From positions 124,001-188,000 of the forward strand of contig JAPPFL010000001.1 in NCBI GenBank assembly GCA_028823855.1: a stretch of DNA of 64,000 nt, read 5' to 3'. The notes beneath the pieces are model-generated. The model saw only the letters and a program-made list of their open reading frames with translations. It had not been told where the DNA came from and searched no databases. This document shows, one piece after another, positions 33,535 through 43,588 of this stretch; position 1 is the stretch's first letter, and each line of letters starts with the position of its first letter. The translations under genes were made by a program, and so were the position numbers. Source of the stretch: Albidovulum sp. (GTDB lineage Bacteria; Pseudomonadota; Alphaproteobacteria; Rhodobacterales; Rhodobacteraceae).

Positions 33535-35094
33535 ATGACACACAGCAAGCAAGGTTTGAGTCGACGTGGGTTTGTCGCTGGCGCAATTGCGGCCGGCCCG
33601 GTGTTGGCAACCCTTCCCAACGCGACAATCGTGCGCGCTCAGGGCAAGACAATCCTGAATGCAAGGCTGCAGCGGGACATCACAGTACTTGACCCCGGCT
33701 ATATGGTCGGAGGTACGGAAATTGCAGTTCAGTACGCCGTCATGCCCCGTCTGGCGCATGTGGTTAACGAGAGCGGAACCTTTACTTGGGCGCCCAGCGA
33801 GTACATGGCCGCTTTGAGCCAGGATGACCCAACCCATATCTCATTCGAGCTGAAGACCGGATTCATGTGGACCAACGGCTATGGAGAATTCACTGCCGAA
33901 GACGTGAAGTATTCGCTCGACCGGATGCTTGTGTCCGACTGGAAGGACAAGTGGCTCGCCCTCGACCGCGTCGAACTGTCGGGTCCCTACTCCGGGACCA
34001 TTGTCCTGAAGCACCCGTCGCCCGCGATTTGGCTTACGACAATCACGGCTGGCGCAGGCAACCTGGTCTGCAAAGCGGCGACCGAGGATGCCGGCGGACA
34101 GTACACCACTGAGATTCCGGCAACTTGCGGTCCGTACGTCATCGCCGAATGGACGCCTAAGCAGCGGCTCGTTTTCACGCGCAACCCCGACTGGCCCGGC
34201 CCAATGCCGGATTTCGATGAAGTGCGCTACATTCTCGTCGACGACGACACGGCGGCGGAACTGGCGTACGAGGCCGGCGAGGTCGACATCACGAGAGTTG
34301 CCGTGAGCTCGTTGCCCCGCTACACCCAGAATCCTCCGCCGGACACGAACGTAACCGTGGCCGGCCACCTGCAATATGCATGGCTCGGAATGAATACCGA
34401 GCATCCCAAGCTGCAAAACGAAAAAGTGCGGCAGGCCATTCAGCACGCCGTGGACGTCGACTCCATCATTCAGGCCGCCTATTTCGACAATGCGCCACGT
34501 TCATTCGGAATCGTTCCGCCCGGCGTGTTTGGAAGCCGCTCCCAGGCCAGCTTCGGGTACGACCCGGCAAAGGCCAGGGAACTGATGGCCGAATCAGGAG
34601 TTTCTGGCCTGGAACTGGAACTGAAAACGCTCAACCAGCAGGCTCGCATCGTCTCGGCTCAAATCATCCAGGCCAACCTTGCCGACATCGGGATCGCGAC
34701 AAAGATTATTCCGCTCGATTCCGGGCCTTTCTGGAGCCTCGGACGGGAATCGAAAGGCGACGAATGGATGGACGCACAGATTTGGATTATGCGATTCGGC
34801 GGCGCACTCGATCCGCTGGACTACTTCCAGTGGTTCACTAGCGAACAGGTTGGCAATTGGAACTGGGAACGGTGGACGAGTGAAGAGTTCGACGAGATCT
34901 ACCAGAAGCTGGCAACCGAAACAGACGACGCCAGACGGCTGGAAATGATATCGAGGCTTCAGGAAATCATGGACGAAAGCGCGGGATACGTCTGGCTGCA
35001 GCACGAGCCCGAAGCCTTTATCCATCGCTCGTCTCTGAATCCGGTAATCGTACCTACGGGAGAGTACGACTTCAGGCGCTTTACCGCCGCCTAA
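33535..35094 (+). CDS. ABC transporter family-5 substrate-binding protein with Tat signal
   Basis: The 519-residue periplasmic protein has a twin-arginine signal (LSRRGFVAGAIAAGPVLATL) and a mature start near VRAQGK. The SBP_bac_5 features include the ITVLDPGYMVGGTEIAVQYA start of the mature fold, FELKTGFMWTNGYGEFTAED, KVRQAIQHAVDVDSIIQAAY and FGYDPAKARELMAESG. It binds the solute for the permeases and ATPase that follow on the same strand. AAGGAAAGG lies before the ATG. The ligand is unknown; the terminal hydrolase gene of the operon suggests an ester or amide compound or peptide. Confidence 0.93.
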   Translation: MTHSKQGLSRRGFVAGAIAAGPVLATLPNATIVRAQGKTILNARLQRDITVLDPGYMVGGTEIAVQYAVMPRLAHVVNESGTFTWAPSEYMAALSQDDPTHISFELKTGFMWTNGYGEFTAEDVKYSLDRMLVSDWKDKWLALDRVELSGPYSGTIVLKHPSPAIWLTTITAGAGNLVCKAATEDAGGQYTTEIPATCGPYVIAEWTPKQRLVFTRNPDWPGPMPDFDEVRYILVDDDTAAELAYEAGEVDITRVAVSSLPRYTQNPPPDTNVTVAGHLQYAWLGMNTEHPKLQNEKVRQAIQHAVDVDSIIQAAYFDNAPRSFGIVPPGVFGSRSQASFGYDPAKARELMAESGVSGLELELKTLNQQARIVSAQIIQANLADIGIATKIIPLDSGPFWSLGRESKGDEWMDAQIWIMRFGGALDPLDYFQWFTSEQVGNWNWERWTSEEFDEIYQKLATETDDARRLEMISRLQEIMDESAGYVWLQHEPEAFIHRSSLNPVIVPTGEYDFRRFTAA

Positions 35095-35141
35095 CAGCAT
35101 GAATGCATAGCCCGACTGAACGCCTGCTAGGCTGATCCCAC

Positions 35142-36086
35142 ATGCTGAACTACGCGCTTCAGCGGATCGGCCTGGCGATCGTAATCGTTTTCCTGGTTGT
35201 ATTTGCGCTTTTCGTGATGATCCACTTCATTCCGGGCGATCCGGTGGCGATCGCGCTGGGACCGAGGGCGACACCAGAGATCGAGGCACGCTTCGTCGCC
35301 AAGATGCGCCTTGACGAACCGCTGTACATGCAGTTTTTCGCGTTTTTGGGCGGAGTTCTGCAAGGCGATTTGGGCAACGACATCTTTTCCGAGCGTCCCG
35401 TTTTGACGATCCTGTTCGAGGCGCTTCCGTACACCGTGATTCTGGCGACGGCCGCGATGGCGTGGTCTGCCGCGCTCGGCATATTTCTTGGCTGCTTCAG
35501 CGCTGCGCGGCCGAATTCGCTGATTGACCGAATCACCGGCGTCGTCTCGATTGGCACCATCACGGTGCCTTCGTTCGTCGTCTCGATCTACATGCTTATC
35601 GTGTTCGCGGTATTCCTGAAGTGGCTACCTGTTATCGGCGCCGGGGAACCCGGTAACTTCTGGGACCAAGCGCGGCATCTGATCCTGCCGGCCTTCGCGG
35701 TCGGGCTCGGTTGGGTGGGCTACGTCGCGCGCATGGTGCGCGCATCGATGCTCGAAGTAATTGGCGAAAACCACATCCGCGCCGCGCGGTCGTTCGGGCT
35801 TCCTCACCGCGTCGTGGTGTACCGCTACGCGCTGAAAGTAGCTATCCTGCCAACGATCACGCTGCTCGGCATCGGCTTCGGCAACCTCCTGTCCGGCGCA
35901 GTCTTTGCGGAAATCATTTTCTCCAGACCTGGAATAGGCAAGCTTATTTTTGACATGGTAATGACCAGAAACTTCCCGGTCGTTCAGGGAGGCGTGCTGG
36001 TTACGGCGATCCTCTATGTGGCTACGACGCTGACTGCGGACCTGCTGGCCGCGGCGATGGACCCGCGAATCAGGAAGAGCCTGTGA
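35142..36086 (+). CDS. Peptide-type ABC transporter permease (DppB type)
   Basis: The 314-residue inner-membrane permease has six hydrophobic segments with the DppB hallmarks HFIPGDPVAIALGPRATPE near the N-terminus and the coupling loop NHIRAARSFGLPHRVVVYRY. It starts 47 bases after the binding-protein gene and its stop overlaps the GTG start of the next permease (GTGA). It builds the channel with that partner. Confidence 0.93.
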   Translation: MLNYALQRIGLAIVIVFLVVFALFVMIHFIPGDPVAIALGPRATPEIEARFVAKMRLDEPLYMQFFAFLGGVLQGDLGNDIFSERPVLTILFEALPYTVILATAAMAWSAALGIFLGCFSAARPNSLIDRITGVVSIGTITVPSFVVSIYMLIVFAVFLKWLPVIGAGEPGNFWDQARHLILPAFAVGLGWVGYVARMVRASMLEVIGENHIRAARSFGLPHRVVVYRYALKVAILPTITLLGIGFGNLLSGAVFAEIIFSRPGIGKLIFDMVMTRNFPVVQGGVLVTAILYVATTLTADLLAAAMDPRIRKSL

Positions 36087-36973
36087 CAGATCGCTTCGAA
36101 CCCGCCGGGGAATCTGCCTTTTCGGAGGACAGGAAACCGGCTGCGACCCTGCGAATGGTGCTTCGCACGCCGCAGGGTGTCATTGGCGTGACGATTGTGG
36201 CCGTCTTTCTGCTAAGTGCCTTATTCGCGCCGGCAATTGCGCCGTACGACCCGTTCCAGATCAACATTCCCGACCGGCTGCAGGCACCATCGCTGAATCA
36301 CTTGCTCGGCACTGATCAACTGGGTCGCGACACGTTCAGCCGCATCCTGTACGGCGGGCGCATCGCGGTTCAACTCGCCGGAATCGCGGTGGGGCTATCG
36401 CTGGCAATCGGCCTCGTCCTTGGAATGATCGCCGGGTACGGACCTCGCTGGTTCGACAACTTGATGCTGCTGCTTTTCGACACAATCCGCTCCTTTCCAA
36501 CCATCGTCATGGCCATGGCCGTCGTGTCGCTGACAGGACCGAGCCTCGAGATGGTCATGGCAATATTCGTCATAAACGCGGTGCCGGGCTTCGGTCGGAT
36601 CGCCAGAACCCAGACGCTGGCGCTAAGGAACACCGAGTTTATTCTGGCCGAGCACTCGCTGGGCGCGTCGACGGCGCTGATACTGCGTAGGCACATCATG
36701 CCCAACGTCGTCGGCCCGCTGCTGATCCTGGCGGCCATGGACGTGCCCGTAGTCATCACCGTCGAGGCCGGCCTCAGCTTTCTCGGGCTGGGGGTACTAC
36801 CGCCGACGCCAAGCTGGGGAAGCCTGCTGAACGAAGGATTCCGAATCCTGCGGGACACGCCGTGGCCGGTAATCGCGGGCGGTCTGCCTCTCATCATCAC
36901 GACATTGGGCTTCACGTTTCTAGGCGAAAGCCTACGCGACGTTTTCGACCCCAAGCTGCGAAAAGAGCCCTGA
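36083..36973 (+). CDS. Peptide-type ABC transporter permease (DppC type)
   Basis: The 296-residue permease shows LLGTDQLGRDTFSRILYGGR, a typical DppC/OppC block, six membrane spans and the coupling loop FILAEHSLGASTALILRRHI, then FLGLGVLPPTPSWGSLLNEG. GTG start at 36083, overlapping the preceding gene. The ATPase gene follows after a single base. Confidence 0.93.
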   Translation: MTDRFEPAGESAFSEDRKPAATLRMVLRTPQGVIGVTIVAVFLLSALFAPAIAPYDPFQINIPDRLQAPSLNHLLGTDQLGRDTFSRILYGGRIAVQLAGIAVGLSLAIGLVLGMIAGYGPRWFDNLMLLLFDTIRSFPTIVMAMAVVSLTGPSLEMVMAIFVINAVPGFGRIARTQTLALRNTEFILAEHSLGASTALILRRHIMPNVVGPLLILAAMDVPVVITVEAGLSFLGLGVLPPTPSWGSLLNEGFRILRDTPWPVIAGGLPLIITTLGFTFLGESLRDVFDPKLRKEP

Positions 36974-36974
36974 G

Positions 36975-38981
36975 GTGGCCCGACCGGTTCTGGCGGTCCG
37001 GCACTTGAGCGTGGACTTTCGAACGCTTCGGGGACGCGTGCATGCCCTTCGCGACGTCAGTCTTGAGGTGCCGCCTAACAAGATAGTCGGCGTCCTCGGA
37101 GAAAGCGGCTGCGGCAAATCCACTCTGATAAACGCCGTGACCGGGCTTCTCGCGAACAACGCGGAAATCACTCGAGGGGAAGTGATCTTCGAGCAGGCCG
37201 ATCTTGCCAAGCTATCGGAACGGGAACTCCTGAAGGTTCGGGGCGAAAAAATCTCGATGGTCTTTCAAGATCCCATGACGGCGCAGAACCCGGTGATCAG
37301 CGTAGGGCGTCAAATGACGGATACGCTTTACCGGCACAGAAAGCTATCCGCCGGCGAGAAACGCAAGCTGGCGACCGGGATGTTTCGAAAGGTTGGAATT
37401 TCCGATCCTGAAGAGCGGATGGACCAGTTTCCCCATGAGTTTTCGGGCGGCATGAGGCAGCGAATATCGATTGCCATGGCGCTCATGATGAACCCGGACC
37501 TGTTCATAGCCGACGAACCCACGACCGCGCTAGATGTGACCATGGAGGCGCAGTTCATTCATCTGCTGCGCGAATTGCAGGCGGACATCGGCTGCGCCGT
37601 GCTGTTCATCTCGCACAATCTGGGCCTTATTGCGGAACTGTGCGACGAGGTGGTCGTGATGTACGCTGGAGAAGTCGTGGAAAAGGGGCCACTTGCCGAA
37701 ATCTTTTTCAATCCTTGCCATCACTACACCCGTCGGCTGATCGAGTGCGACCCTTCGCGCGTGCTGGACCGGAGCGCAGTGCTGCCAACAATTCCGGGCC
37801 GGCTGCCCAACTTGACGAGGCTGCCGGCCGGCTGCATTTTTCGGAGTCGCTGCGGACACGCGATTGCAGAGTGCGCAACCAAGTCCCCTCCTTTGCTTGC
37901 CGTGTCTGAAACGCATTCGGTTGCCTGTTTCAATCATGCCAGCCTGATCGAGCGACCGGCGGGCGGCAGAGCGCCCCGATTGAAGAGCAACGCCTCGGAG
38001 AATCCGGTTCTGGAGGTAGATGGCGTGCATGTCCGCTATCCGACCGGAGGATTGATCAGGCGGCTGCTGCGTCCAGACGCTCCCCGGCACATGGATGCCG
38101 TCATCGATGTCGGCTTGAAAGTCGCCGAAGGGCAAACATTTGGCCTTGCGGGCGAAAGCGGGTCGGGCAAAAGCAGCCTCGGACGGGCGATCATGGGACT
38201 CACGCCTGCCAAAGACGGATCAATTCGGTTCAAGGGAGATGAAATCCGGGGATTGCCGCCTCGCGAATTCAAGCGGTACCGGCGCGCCATGGCCATGATG
38301 TTCCAAGATCCTGTCGCTTCGTTGAGCCCTCGCCAGAAAGTGCGGCGCCTCGTAATGGAACCTTTTGAGATTCACGGCGCCGACGGAAGGGACCTGAACC
38401 GGGAAGCCGAGAACCTGTTCCAGATGGTCGGCCTGTCCCGCGAATTCTTTGACCGGTACGCCCACGAGCTATCCGGCGGACAGGCCAGGCGAGTCGGCGT
38501 CGCCCGGGCTTTGGCCCTGCGGCCCGCGCTGATCATCGCGGACGAGCCGACGGCGGGCCTGGATGTTTCGGTTCAGGGCGAGATTCTAAACCTATTGCGC
38601 GAATTGCAGCGGGAACTTGGCCTGACATACATTGTAATCTCCCACAATTTGCCCGTGCTGCGCCATGTAAGCGACCGGGTTGGGATCATGTATCTTGGCC
38701 GGATTGTGGAGCAGGGTCCAACCGACCGCATCTTCTCGCGCCCGGCGCACCCGTATACAAGGGCTTTGCTCGACGGGATCCCTCGACCTGATCCATCGAT
38801 GCGGCGCAAGCTTGAATCAATCGAGGGAGAAATCCCCAGCATCACCAACCGGCCGCCAGGCTGCGAGTTTCACCCGCGCTGCCCGATCGCAAGCGACCTG
38901 TGCAGGGCCGTTCCACCCGCAGCCACGGAATTGAATCAAGACCACGTCGTGCATTGCCACAACCCGCTGCAAGGAGCTTGA
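36975..38981 (+). CDS. Fused peptide-type ABC transporter ATPase (DppD-DppF type)
   Basis: The 668-residue protein has two full ABC ATPase domains. Domain 1 (about 5-255) has Walker A GESGCGKST, signature FSGGMRQR, Walker B LFIADEPTTALD and a zinc-like tail (FRSRCGHAIAEC). Domain 2 (about 350-600) has Walker A GESGSGKSS, signature LSGGQARR, Walker B LIIADEPTAGLD and its own tail CEFHPRCPIASDLC. Both domains look intact, unlike the paralogue at 19732. The start is the GTG at 36975, immediately after the permease stop. It powers the importer and lies two bases before the CocE-type hydrolase start. Confidence 0.93.
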   Translation: MARPVLAVRHLSVDFRTLRGRVHALRDVSLEVPPNKIVGVLGESGCGKSTLINAVTGLLANNAEITRGEVIFEQADLAKLSERELLKVRGEKISMVFQDPMTAQNPVISVGRQMTDTLYRHRKLSAGEKRKLATGMFRKVGISDPEERMDQFPHEFSGGMRQRISIAMALMMNPDLFIADEPTTALDVTMEAQFIHLLRELQADIGCAVLFISHNLGLIAELCDEVVVMYAGEVVEKGPLAEIFFNPCHHYTRRLIECDPSRVLDRSAVLPTIPGRLPNLTRLPAGCIFRSRCGHAIAECATKSPPLLAVSETHSVACFNHASLIERPAGGRAPRLKSNASENPVLEVDGVHVRYPTGGLIRRLLRPDAPRHMDAVIDVGLKVAEGQTFGLAGESGSGKSSLGRAIMGLTPAKDGSIRFKGDEIRGLPPREFKRYRRAMAMMFQDPVASLSPRQKVRRLVMEPFEIHGADGRDLNREAENLFQMVGLSREFFDRYAHELSGGQARRVGVARALALRPALIIADEPTAGLDVSVQGEILNLLRELQRELGLTYIVISHNLPVLRHVSDRVGIMYLGRIVEQGPTDRIFSRPAHPYTRALLDGIPRPDPSMRRKLESIEGEIPSITNRPPGCEFHPRCPIASDLCRAVPPAATELNQDHVVHCHNPLQGA

Positions 38982-38983
38982 CC

Positions 38984-41011
38984 ATGGCAGTTCGAACTGA
39001 ATTCCCCAGCCGGATCCGCGAAGTCGAGAACGACTGGATTGAACTCAGCGACGGGATTCGCCTGGCGGCGCGATACTGGCTTCCGGCGGACGCTGAGGAG
39101 AATCCTGTGCCCGCCATTCTGGAGTACATCCCTTACTGCAAGCGCGACGGTACTGCTCCTCGCGACGAGGCAATGCATCCCTACTTCGCCGGCCACGGAT
39201 ACGCGGCGGTTCGCGTTGACATGCGCGGCAGCGGTGAGTCCGAGGGCACCTTGCTCGGCGAGTACCTGAAGCAGGAACTCGATGACGCCGTCGAAGTGAT
39301 AGCCTGGCTGGCGCGCCAGCGATGGTGCACGGGCAAGGTCGGAATGATGGGCAAGAGCTGGGGCGGGTTCAATTCCCTGCAGGTGGCTGCGCTCCGACCG
39401 CCGGAGCTTGCCGCGATCATTACTGTTTGCTCGACCGACAACCGGTATGCGGATGACGTTCACTATATGGGCGGCTGCCTGCTCGCAGCAAATTTCACGT
39501 GGGCGCATTCGATGTTCGTTCGGCAGGGCCGCCCGCCCGACCCCGCGCTGGTCGGGGACGCATGGCGCGACATGTGGCTGGAGCGACTCGAGGCGGTCAA
39601 GCCCTGGGTGATCGAGTGGCTGGGGCATCAGCGCCGGGACGCGTTCTGGAAACACGGTTCAGTCTGCGAGCGCTACGACGACATCGAGGTTCCGGTCTAC
39701 GCAATCGGCGGATGGGCGGACAGCTATTCAAATGCAATTCCGCGCCTTCTTTCGGGATTGTCGGCCCCGGCGAAGGGGCTGGTCGGGCCGTGGGGGCACC
39801 AGTATCCCCATCAAGGGCATCCTCTTCCAGCAGCCGGATTTCTACAAGACGCCCTTCGCTGGTGGGATCACTGGCTGAAGGGCGTCGAAACCGGAATAAT
39901 GAACGAACCCCAGTACCGAGTATGGATGCAGGAGTTTGTCGAACCCGCCGCCTTCATTCCGAAGCGTCCCGGACGGTGGGTGTCCGAGGATTCGTGGCCC
40001 AGCTCACGCATTTCGAAATCGAGGCTCTGGCTAAACGAGGACGGGTTGCGCGAAGCCGCCGACGAAGGTCCGCACCGATTCGTGTCGTCGCCGCAATGCA
40101 CCGGCTGGACCGCGCAGAACTGGATACATGGCGGTTCGGATGGCGTCCCGGACGAGCCAATCGACCAGCGCCCCGACGACGCCAACTCGCTCGCGTTCGA
40201 CTCGAAACCGCTGGAGCGGAGCCTGGAGATACTCGGCGCACCCGTTGTTTCGTTCGATCTCCGGTCCGAATCGCCGAACGTGTTCGTCTGCGTGCGCCTC
40301 TGCGAAGTGAGGCCGGACGGCACGTCGCAGCGCGTTACCTACGGCGCTTTGAATCTGACTCATCTGGAAGGTCACGAGCGTCCGCGGGGCTTGGACCCGA
40401 ATCGCACGTACAGGGCCGAAGTCCAATTGAACGACATTGCGCATGGTTTCGCCGCGGGAAACCGGATTCGGGTCGCCGTTTCGACCGCCTACTGGCCGAT
40501 TCTCTGGCCTTCCCCCGAAGCCGCGGTACTCGCAATCAAGTCCGGCACAGGCAATCTGATTCTACCGGTTCGGCCGCCGCGAGCCGAAGATCGCGAACTT
40601 CCCGTTTTCGAACCCGCGGAAAGCGCGGCACTAGATCCACGCAGTACAATTCGGCCCGCTGAGCCGCTCAGCCTCCACATCGACCGCGATTTTGTTGCCG
40701 CCCGTACGCGCATTACCAAAATCATGGATCACGGGCATGTCGAGAATGATCGAACCGGCTGGCGTACCGACACGGTGACCGAACGCGTATTCGAAATCGA
40801 GGACAAGAATCCTCTTTCGGCGCAGGTCTCTTCTAAGTCGGAAATCGGTTTTGGCCGCACCGGAATGCCGGACGTCCGGATAAATGTAAGCCAAGAAATG
40901 CGTGCAACGCGGACGGAGTTTCTTATCAGCGCGCGGATGACCGCGACCGAGGGCGGAAACCTTGTGTTCCAGCGAGAATGGAACGAGAACGTGCCTCGTG
41001 ATTTCGTTTGA
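38984..41011 (+). CDS. CocE/NonD-family hydrolase (X-Pro dipeptidyl-peptidase S15 type)
   Basis: The 675-residue serine hydrolase has an N-terminal alpha/beta-hydrolase (S15) domain, with PAILEYIPYCKRDGTAPRDE, the RVDMRGSGESEG block and the nucleophile motif GMMGKSWGG (Ser near residue 120), and a C-terminal jelly-roll domain (from about 400) as in cocaine esterase. Family members cleave esters, acylated amides such as glutaryl-cephalosporin, or X-Pro peptides. AAGGAG precedes the ATG at 38984; a longer in-frame start upstream would run into the ATPase gene and is rejected. As last gene of an importer operon it probably hydrolyses the imported compound in the cytoplasm, as no signal peptide is seen. 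Confidence 0.9.
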   Translation: MAVRTEFPSRIREVENDWIELSDGIRLAARYWLPADAEENPVPAILEYIPYCKRDGTAPRDEAMHPYFAGHGYAAVRVDMRGSGESEGTLLGEYLKQELDDAVEVIAWLARQRWCTGKVGMMGKSWGGFNSLQVAALRPPELAAIITVCSTDNRYADDVHYMGGCLLAANFTWAHSMFVRQGRPPDPALVGDAWRDMWLERLEAVKPWVIEWLGHQRRDAFWKHGSVCERYDDIEVPVYAIGGWADSYSNAIPRLLSGLSAPAKGLVGPWGHQYPHQGHPLPAAGFLQDALRWWDHWLKGVETGIMNEPQYRVWMQEFVEPAAFIPKRPGRWVSEDSWPSSRISKSRLWLNEDGLREAADEGPHRFVSSPQCTGWTAQNWIHGGSDGVPDEPIDQRPDDANSLAFDSKPLERSLEILGAPVVSFDLRSESPNVFVCVRLCEVRPDGTSQRVTYGALNLTHLEGHERPRGLDPNRTYRAEVQLNDIAHGFAAGNRIRVAVSTAYWPILWPSPEAAVLAIKSGTGNLILPVRPPRAEDRELPVFEPAESAALDPRSTIRPAEPLSLHIDRDFVAARTRITKIMDHGHVENDRTGWRTDTVTERVFEIEDKNPLSAQVSSKSEIGFGRTGMPDVRINVSQEMRATRTEFLISARMTATEGGNLVFQREWNENVPRDFV

Positions 41012-41650
41012 TCACCCTGCTACGGTCGATTGAATCGGCTCCCGAATGGCGCCGAAACATTCCGTCGAACTTTAGCATGGCACCTGCTGCTTCAACGTTT
41101 AAGTTTCCTGCGTGTTTGGCCTCAATCGTTCTAATCCTTGCGGCAAAATAAGTGCGAACGGGCTGCGCGCCCAGGAAAATCGCGACTGATCGAAAACAAG
41201 ATCCCTAACTTCCGCGCACAGGTTACCTGGAAACACCGGAAGCAGCGCTAACGGTATCTGGGCCGAGCGCCGGCACGTTCTTCGAAGCTTCGCGCGACGC
41301 CGAGATGCATCCGGAATTTTCTTCATTTTATCGAGGTTGGGGACCGGGTGACTTCGGTCCCCCCGAATTGGCCCCAGCGTGCGATTCAACGTGCCTGGTT
41401 CCTACTTTGAACGGAATCGACGCGTCGTTTGTTTTGCAATAGCTGCCGAATCGCGGCTTTGGGCCAGCGGGCACCGGCAAAGGAGCAAATGACCCCGATT
41501 CGGCGCGTTCTCTTTGGGTCCCCTGCTGGAAGGCGCCCGGGAGCGGCCGCTTTCAGTTGCGTTTGAACCTCGCCGAGTGTCGGCCGCTCCAAAGTGACAA
41601 CAACCTCAAAAGGGACCCGGGCTACCTGTGGCGGAGCCCGAGTCGATCGA
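41012..41650. other. Convergent gap, nothing recognised
   Basis: About 640 bases between the ends of the CocE-type and phosphoesterase genes. I find no gene, RNA or insertion sequence; short open frames lack any known motif. Confidence 0.5.
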
Positions 41651-43588
41651 TCATTCGCGCCAGAATTCCTTCTGCCAAGCCGGGTTCGGCAAAGATTTCA
41701 CGACTTCGAATGTCATAACCTCCTCGAAGGACCTGCCGTAGCGGTCGGTCGTCGATACTGTCATCACGTGAGCTCCGATTGGCAGGCTTGCTGGCAGGTC
41801 TGCGCGCCAGAGATGGCTGGAATTGTCCGTGAGCATCCAGCTCTGGAATGGGCCTGGCCTGGTACCCGCCCAGGAAACGCCGCTCCAAGTCGTGAAACCT
41901 GCGGTATCATCACCACCTTCGGCTGACCTAAATGCGACGCGGCCTATCGTTGATTGCACGGCCAGCGCAACCGGGTCCGCAAACTCCACGCCTTTCAGTT
42001 TTGCTTCGCCTCCGCCCGCCTGCGTCCGGACCCCGTTGATCGACATGCCGTCGATTTCAACCGTCACCTGGCTTTCCTTTGAGCCGTTCCAGACATTGAC
42101 GGCAACCCAGCTTCCGCCAGCAAGGTCATCCAGCGTCAGCATGTTCATGTCGCCGAGGTCATTGATCGTGACAGCGGGTTCATCGTCCCACTTGCCGCTG
42201 TGCTCGGAGGCATGATCCAGAAGCTTCTGTGCCCAATTGCGAAATCTCGGCGTATTGAAACCAGCATGGAACTGCGTGTTATCGTCGGCGTGAAAAGTTT
42301 TATATGTGTCGGTGTATGCGTTGCCGTCAAAGTCGATTTGGTAATAGCCCCTCGGCGAGCCAAGGCGCTGGGTAGAGCGTGGAACTCCTTGGTCGTTGAG
42401 GTCGCCGGCCCACCAGCTTCCAGACAGCCCGCCGGTAATGATCTGGTGGAACTGGGCAGGTCCGGTGCCCGTATGCTCTGCCCAGCCCTCAAAGTTCTCG
42501 CCCGGGAGGATCTGTTCGGTTGTGTGGGTATGGCCCGCGAGACCAAGAACTCGCCTTCCCTCTACGATGTGGTATAGCTCGTGGAGGTTGTCCGTCTGAT
42601 GCTTGGCGGCGGTGTTGTCGGTAAACGTGACAAATGGGATGTGTGCGGTGAGGACGATCAGCTTGTCCTCAGGAACGTAGCCAAGGTCCTTCTCCAGCCA
42701 GTCCAGCTGACGCTGGGAAATCACGCCGTTGTAGGTGTGCTTCTTGTCGGCAGAACAGAAGGGATGCGGATCGATGCCATTGCAGGGATACCTGACATTG
42801 TCCAAGCCGACGAAATGCACGTTCCCGATGTCAAAGGAATAATATTCAGGGCCCCATTCTCGCCTAAAAGTATCAAACGAGTGTTGATCACTGTCCGCGT
42901 CAAAGTCGAGATCATGGTTCCCTCCGACGAAATACTGGGGAATGCCTCCTACCGCAATTACCCGCTTGAAGCGGGGATAAAGTGACAGGTCGTCTCCCAT
43001 CACGTCGCCCGCAAAGATCAGGCACTCGGTGTTTGGGTTCTCATGATCGGCGAGCAGCCTGCCGGCGGTTTCGCGGACATAACCGATCTCAGTATTGGTG
43101 TAAGTCTGTGCATCGCCGAACACGAGGCAGGAGAAACTGCTGCCAACATCGTCAGCTATCAGCGGAAAATTGATCTGCTGCGGAAGCGGCCCGGTCGGCG
43201 GAATTCCTCCGAAACGAAGATCGGGCGATCCCTCGGCCTTGTGGATGTAGTAGAATTGCGGAACCATTTCCTCGCTAACCGGCGTCGTGTATCCAGCCGG
43301 CTTGGTAATGAAAAGATTCATGTCGCCATATGCGGGCAACTGGTATTTGCCGCTCTCGTCGGTGGTTACAACTTCACGCCCGTTCGACACCATCACGCCC
43401 GGGAGACCGGTTTCGTTACTATCGAAGCGCGAGTTGCGATTGAGGTCCACGAACACCGTTCCCTGCGCGAGATCAAGCGCTGTTTCTCCCGGAACGGCTT
43501 CGACGGACCCGATATAGGTCGCGTCCTTTGCGTGCGCGCCAATCGCTGAAGCGACTAGAACCGCACAAGCGATATGTTGAGTTTTCAT
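41651..43588 (-). CDS. Exported calcineurin-like phosphoesterase with N- and C-terminal accessory domains
   Basis: The 645-residue protein has a Sec signal peptide (cleaved near AHAKD). An N-terminal beta-sandwich of the MetallophosN/carboxypeptidase-regulatory type (GTVFVDLNRNSRFDSNETGL, GKYQLP) precedes the metallophosphatase core (about 145-420): FGDAQTY, FAGDVMGDD, VGGNHDLD, TAHIPF and LAGHTHTTEQ give the five calcineurin metal motifs. The first motif reads FGDAQ rather than the usual DxH, so its metal geometry may differ. A C-terminal MetallophosC domain (about 470-640) follows. It is probably periplasmic and hydrolyses phosphate esters; the substrate is unknown. No partner genes adjoin. 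Confidence 0.9.
   Translation of the reverse strand: MKTQHIACAVLVASAIGAHAKDATYIGSVEAVPGETALDLAQGTVFVDLNRNSRFDSNETGLPGVMVSNGREVVTTDESGKYQLPAYGDMNLFITKPAGYTTPVSEEMVPQFYYIHKAEGSPDLRFGGIPPTGPLPQQINFPLIADDVGSSFSCLVFGDAQTYTNTEIGYVRETAGRLLADHENPNTECLIFAGDVMGDDLSLYPRFKRVIAVGGIPQYFVGGNHDLDFDADSDQHSFDTFRREWGPEYYSFDIGNVHFVGLDNVRYPCNGIDPHPFCSADKKHTYNGVISQRQLDWLEKDLGYVPEDKLIVLTAHIPFVTFTDNTAAKHQTDNLHELYHIVEGRRVLGLAGHTHTTEQILPGENFEGWAEHTGTGPAQFHQIITGGLSGSWWAGDLNDQGVPRSTQRLGSPRGYYQIDFDGNAYTDTYKTFHADDNTQFHAGFNTPRFRNWAQKLLDHASEHSGKWDDEPAVTINDLGDMNMLTLDDLAGGSWVAVNVWNGSKESQVTVEIDGMSINGVRTQAGGGEAKLKGVEFADPVALAVQSTIGRVAFRSAEGGDDTAGFTTWSGVSWAGTRPGPFQSWMLTDNSSHLWRADLPASLPIGAHVMTVSTTDRYGRSFEEVMTFEVVKSLPNPAWQKEFWRE

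Noticed and set aside
39499-40662. A long plus-strand open frame of 387 codons inside the CocE-type gene
   Set aside because: It lies entirely within the conserved hydrolase gene in another frame, has a low-complexity Arg-rich product and no family motif.
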